64,000 nt of DNA, from positions 92,165,795 through 92,229,794 of the forward strand of contig NC_134843.1 in the NCBI RefSeq assembly GCF_965363235.1. Reading direction: 5' to 3'. Source of the stretch: Mytilus galloprovincialis. Taxonomy: Eukaryota > Mollusca > Bivalvia > Mytilida > Mytilidae. The number at the start of each line of letters is the position of its first letter. Positions within the stretch are counted from its first letter, which is position 1. Below, piece by piece: positions 60,170 through 64,000 of the stretch. Below the pieces are notes generated by a model. That model saw only the letters and a program-made list of their open reading frames with translations. It was not told the origin of the DNA and searched no databases. The translations under genes were made by a program, and so were the position numbers.

Positions 60170-60606
60170 TTCGTACATCGCAAACAGTCTTATTCGGGAA
60201 CAGATCAAGTTCAATACTAAGCAGACTAGACGGTGTAGATGGTAAATCACAATGGTCTAAGACGTGGTAAAAATGTCGTTAGTTAGTTTAGAAACAGACA
60301 CATCGTGAAGATTAACTAATTCGTGATGGTGTCCATAACATTTCGGATAGTCAGTTTTAATCATTCCTTCTCATAACTGTGTTGGAGCATTTTCTGCGTT
60401 AGGAGTACACTCCTGTATATGAAGTCCATATAGTGTGAACATGTACGGGCATAGTGTATCAACTTAGATATGTATACACCATACGATTGGGTAGAGAGTA
60501 TGTTACTGCTGAGAAATGGGAAAGTGATAATTAGGCAGTTTAAATAATAATAATTGCCATAGATTTCGGTATGAAGTCTTCCATATGTGGCAATATGTGC
60601 AAACAC
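60170..60606 (-). mobile_element. Penelope-like reverse transcriptase fragment
   Basis: On the minus strand the frame contains FPFLSSNILSTQSYGVYISK and LIHYARTCSHYMDF, then LLTQKMLQHSYEK. After a stop, sequence reading HHHELVNLHDVSVSKL follows. This is the RT thumb region downstream of the YIDD box in the family found at 37,447. Both ends are missing, so it is a truncated relic. Confidence 0.6.
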
Positions 60607-60609
60607 TTA

Positions 60610-63600
60610 TTACGTTATGGTAAACGCTTTTTTAACACAGACTTAAATAAAACGAATCAATGATATATATTTACAGAATATCGAAAATTAAGGAAATCAA
60701 AAGATTGTAATAGGTTAAAAGCAAAATCCAACCGCATTTCTATACGAAGAAAGTGAACGGAAAAACAATCCACGCTCTCTTTCACGTTCCCGTCATAATA
60801 TAGGTCGCCATAGTTTGCATACATACTTACTATGTAACTTATTACATATGGTTTTGAAGGCGGCTTATTAGAAATAAAGATATACTATAACTGCGCAACA
60901 GATTCATAAAACATGGACATATACGTGTATATGCATATTATGTGTAGCCTATTCATTCCGCCATAAGGTTTTAGTATTACTGTAAAATATTTTCATGGGG
61001 TTCAAGGGGAGGGGGTTGTGTCTCATTATGAGGTTTAAATGAAAGTCCCATATCAGAGTTTAAAAAGGATACAAAAGTTTTTATGAAGCCTTGGAAAATT
61101 TAAATCGAAAAGACGAACATTCATTAACTCAACTACATTGTTAATATGACATAACTGAAAAACTAAGGGTTTTCTTATCCCAGGAATAGATTACCTTAGC
61201 CGTATTTGGCACAACTTTTTAGAAAACTTTGTATTTGTTTGGCTTTACAACTATTTTGATCTGAGCGTCACTGATGTGACTAATGTAGACGAAACGCGCG
61301 TATGGCGTAATAAATTGTAATCCTGGTACCTTTGATAACTAATTCTGATGAACAAGACCATGTGCAATTCGTTGTAGTCATATACAAAATAAAATAGAAA
61401 TACCAAAATATTTTAAAATGTACAATCAAAAGAGTCATATTCATCAGGCTTTATCAAATGTGTTCTAACGTATCGAAGTATTTGTGGAAAGGATGTAATC
61501 AATTTGTATACACCTTTTAAGCAAATGTTTACCGCTTGAATACTTAGTTATGCTTCTTTATATATTTACAATTCAAGTATACAAATCCAAAAACAGAATT
61601 TGCTCATATTCATTCTATGCGATATAAATAGTTTAATCTTTTTTCACAGTTAAAATCAACACACCGTATCAAATATTTTATAGTTGATATGTTGTAGTCT
61701 ATACTACTTTGAATTGATATGCTTGGTTCATATCATTTTAAGAGACATCAATATATAAGTCATTTAAAAGTAATATTTGACCTACCTGCTGTCAGAAAAA
61801 AACCGAATCACTTTATATAAGAAAGTATAAATGCGGATTGATAATAAAAAGAAATGATCAGTATGCACAATGGTTTGTGGCACTTACAACAATACAAAAT
61901 CAAACATGTTTAAAAACGTTTCTAAATTGAAACTCACTTACTATTAGATTTTGTTATATGAACTTTTTTATAAACATTTAAGCATGTTAAGATAAATCAC
62001 TGTGTTATCCGTTATGACATTGTTTTGGAGACTCTTCACATGGAAGAAATGTAGACTCATGAAACAAGCTTCAGTTGTTGTCAATTCTAAATAAATAAAA
62101 AACTAGTGTAAATTTCATTTCCCGAGAAAAAAAAACAAAATAAACACTAGGTATTCATTATGTTAAAAGGGCACAAAACGAACAATAATTACTTGCAAAA
62201 TCTAGTTAAAAAATACAGCGGGTCAATTAATATATTGAAATAATATTTTCTACGTTGTATATTAAAATATGTTGAATACTCAATATGCAGGACAAAACGA
62301 TTTAATCTCTCGGTCTTGAATGCTTTCCAATGTTTTAACATGTCTTTAAATATCATATATCAGGTCGAAGTTTCGAAATCTGAGATAGATAGAGCATTAA
62401 TTCCTATTAAACGATTTGCATATTGTGCAGGTAAAAAAAATCATTCTTCTTGAGAACTGATTCATTATTCAACGTTTTAGATCCCGAGACCTTGCATTAC
62501 AGGTTTTGAAAGGGAAGTTGTCCATGGTGATTGTTTCCTTAAATTCAGGACTTGAATCCGGATCTCAAGTGCACATCAGCTTCAAATTTTATTTAGATCA
62601 TAATCATTTGCTCTTTCATTACTCATCGGTAAATCTCTGCGAAAACACTAAGGTTACAAATGTTCACTACAACGGGTTACCATCAAGAAAACATTTTTTT
62701 TAAATGCTTTATCTTCCACATGGAAAAATACTATAAATCATAAGTTCCTTTTCTTTTTAAATGGGTTTACTACATACATTGTTATTATTAAGTATACTGA
62801 CGTGTTACAATCTGTCTAGTTATCACGACAGTTTCGTATAAATAAGAATCCCATCGCAGACTTTTCCTGAATTGCATATTTTAATGCATATTTCAAGTAT
62901 ATATTTTTATTGTTGTGCAATTATTACTACTTTAAACACCCAGTGTTTTTTTTGTTTTTTTTTTTTTTTTTTAGAATTGACCACAATTAAAGCTTGTTTT
63001 ATGGTCTAAATTTTGTTTCTGGTGAAGAATATTCAATAATGTCACAATAGAATACAAAGTGATTGTTTTGATGTGTGTTTTATTTTTTATTTTTTTGGTT
63101 AAGATTTATTACTTTTACGTTTAAGTCTGTTTTGGTAGGATCCATTTGACGTGGCTCTGTTCTTATATATCACATTATTGTTCTATGGTACAATTTTTGT
63201 ATTCTCGTTTTTTATTTTTGCTTATATGCTTTGTGTATATGCCTTTTTGAGTTTCTTTGTTGCATATGACGTGGCCCTGTACTTATATATCCCGACATTG
63301 TGTTAATGTTCTATGGTAAAGTCTTGTATTATTGTCTCTGTTTTTCACTAATAATTCTGCTTTGTCAATATGTCTTATTGTGTTTGTTTGTAACATATTT
63401 GTTTGTTTTTATTGTGATGAAGATTATAGAACAATGTTGACTGCTCTACCCTATTTTCTGACGTTTTTTTCCTATTATGTCTATTTGCTTGTTCACACAA
63501 CTTTGTCAAAATAGTTATAGACCCAAGTGAGAGGTAAAGCTAGCTTTAAAACAGGTTAAATCTACCATTTTCTACCTAAGAAAATGACTGTAGAATATGA

Positions 63601-64000
63601 CAATTGTTGTCCATTAGTTTGATTAGTTAGAGCTTTTGATTTTGCAATTTGATTACGGTATTTCCGTTTTCAAATTTTCCTCGTATTTTTGTGATTTTAC
63701 TTTTCCGTATATTTTTTGGTATTCACTGATTGTTTTCTGTTTCTCTTATGTTGGGTCTTCTTATTTTATTTTGATGGGATATAATATAAATGCACCGATC
63801 TTTTTTTTTTTATTTTTCTTATTTCGGTTGCTCGTTATTGACCAAGTACTAGGATGTCCTACCACATAGTAGGTAACCTTGCAAATAATTGTAGAACACG
63901 GAGTCGAAGGTCGGAATATGAAAACGGTCTTTTGAAAGTGCAAAAATATTTAAATCATTTCAAGTATATTAATCAGAATACTTAAATTCGCAAATTTTGG
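60610..64000. other. Gene-free right end with two repeat pieces
   Basis: At 61,190-61,345 is a plus-strand SINE-like unit (TAGCCGTATTTGGCACAACT ... GACGAAACGCGCG ... CCTGGTACCTTTGATAACT). At 63,525-63,710 is a diverged copy of the repeat at 13,380. GACGTGGC[T/C]CTGT...CTTATATATC occurs twice (63,149 and 63,269). The remainder is anonymous, T-rich sequence without exons I can support. Confidence 0.5.

Noticed and set aside
1-64000. tRNA, rRNA or other structured RNA genes
   Set aside because: None could be recognised by eye. Some SINE-like repeats might have tRNA-derived heads, but no convincing A/B boxes were identified.

Overview
The window looks like nuclear DNA of a marine mussel (Mytilus or a close mytilid). 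It is AT-rich, its genes are small and intron-split with GT..AG junctions, it carries a macin-type antimicrobial peptide of the mytimacin/hydramacin kind, and it is packed with repeat families that I recognise from memory as typical of mussel DNA (no search was run). No rRNA, tRNA or prokaryotic-type operon was seen.

Positions 1-29,600 hold three tandem minus-strand copies of one gene family. I assembled them by reading exons between splice sites on the reverse strand. Copy C (29,334..22,935) is complete: a TATA box, a 5' UTR exon and six coding exons give a predicted 192-residue secreted precursor. It has a signal peptide, an N-terminal linker, a BRICHOS domain (Asp68, Cys84, Cys136), a furin-type site RQKR (154-157), and then a short acidic C-terminal peptide with a C-x4-C ring. 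Copy B (14,957..6,436) has the same exons, but its exon 4 is one base short. Copy A (1,255..78) shows only exons 1 and 2 and runs off the left edge. The architecture matches BRICHOS precursors in which the domain chaperones a C-terminal peptide released by proteolysis, as in the annelid arenicin and capitellacin precursors. Here, however, the released peptide is acidic rather than cationic. The introns and spacers carry insertions that differ between copies: a Tc1-like transposon, a roughly 450-bp repeat, a roughly 675-bp repeat and foldbacks.

Positions 29,600-37,400 contain no gene I can support. They hold a poly(A)-bearing interspersed repeat, a repeat that starts with a GGAAAGACCT hairpin, a nearly 1-kb 21-bp minisatellite, and SINE/MITE-like repeats.

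Positions 37,400-51,450 form a nested mobile-element region. A Penelope-like reverse-transcriptase fragment ends near 37,860 and matching downstream sequence resumes near 51,057 in the same orientation. Between them lies about 13 kb bounded by two minisatellites in opposite orientation with the same 37-bp period. Inside are a 5'-truncated, RNase H-bearing LINE (39,350-41,824) and a second, smaller inverted minisatellite pair (42.5-43.2 kb).

Positions 51,450-64,000 hold the macin gene (coding exon 53,195..52,938, minus strand) with a candidate upstream 5' exon near 54,710, several interspersed repeats (53.9-54.5, 55.2-55.7, 56.2-57.5, 59.45-59.6 and 61.2-61.35 kb), another Penelope-like fragment (60.17-60.61 kb), and otherwise featureless AT-rich DNA.

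The two recognised host gene types are both small, secreted and likely defence-related, about 24 kb apart and on the same strand. All exon models are hand-read predictions without transcript support.
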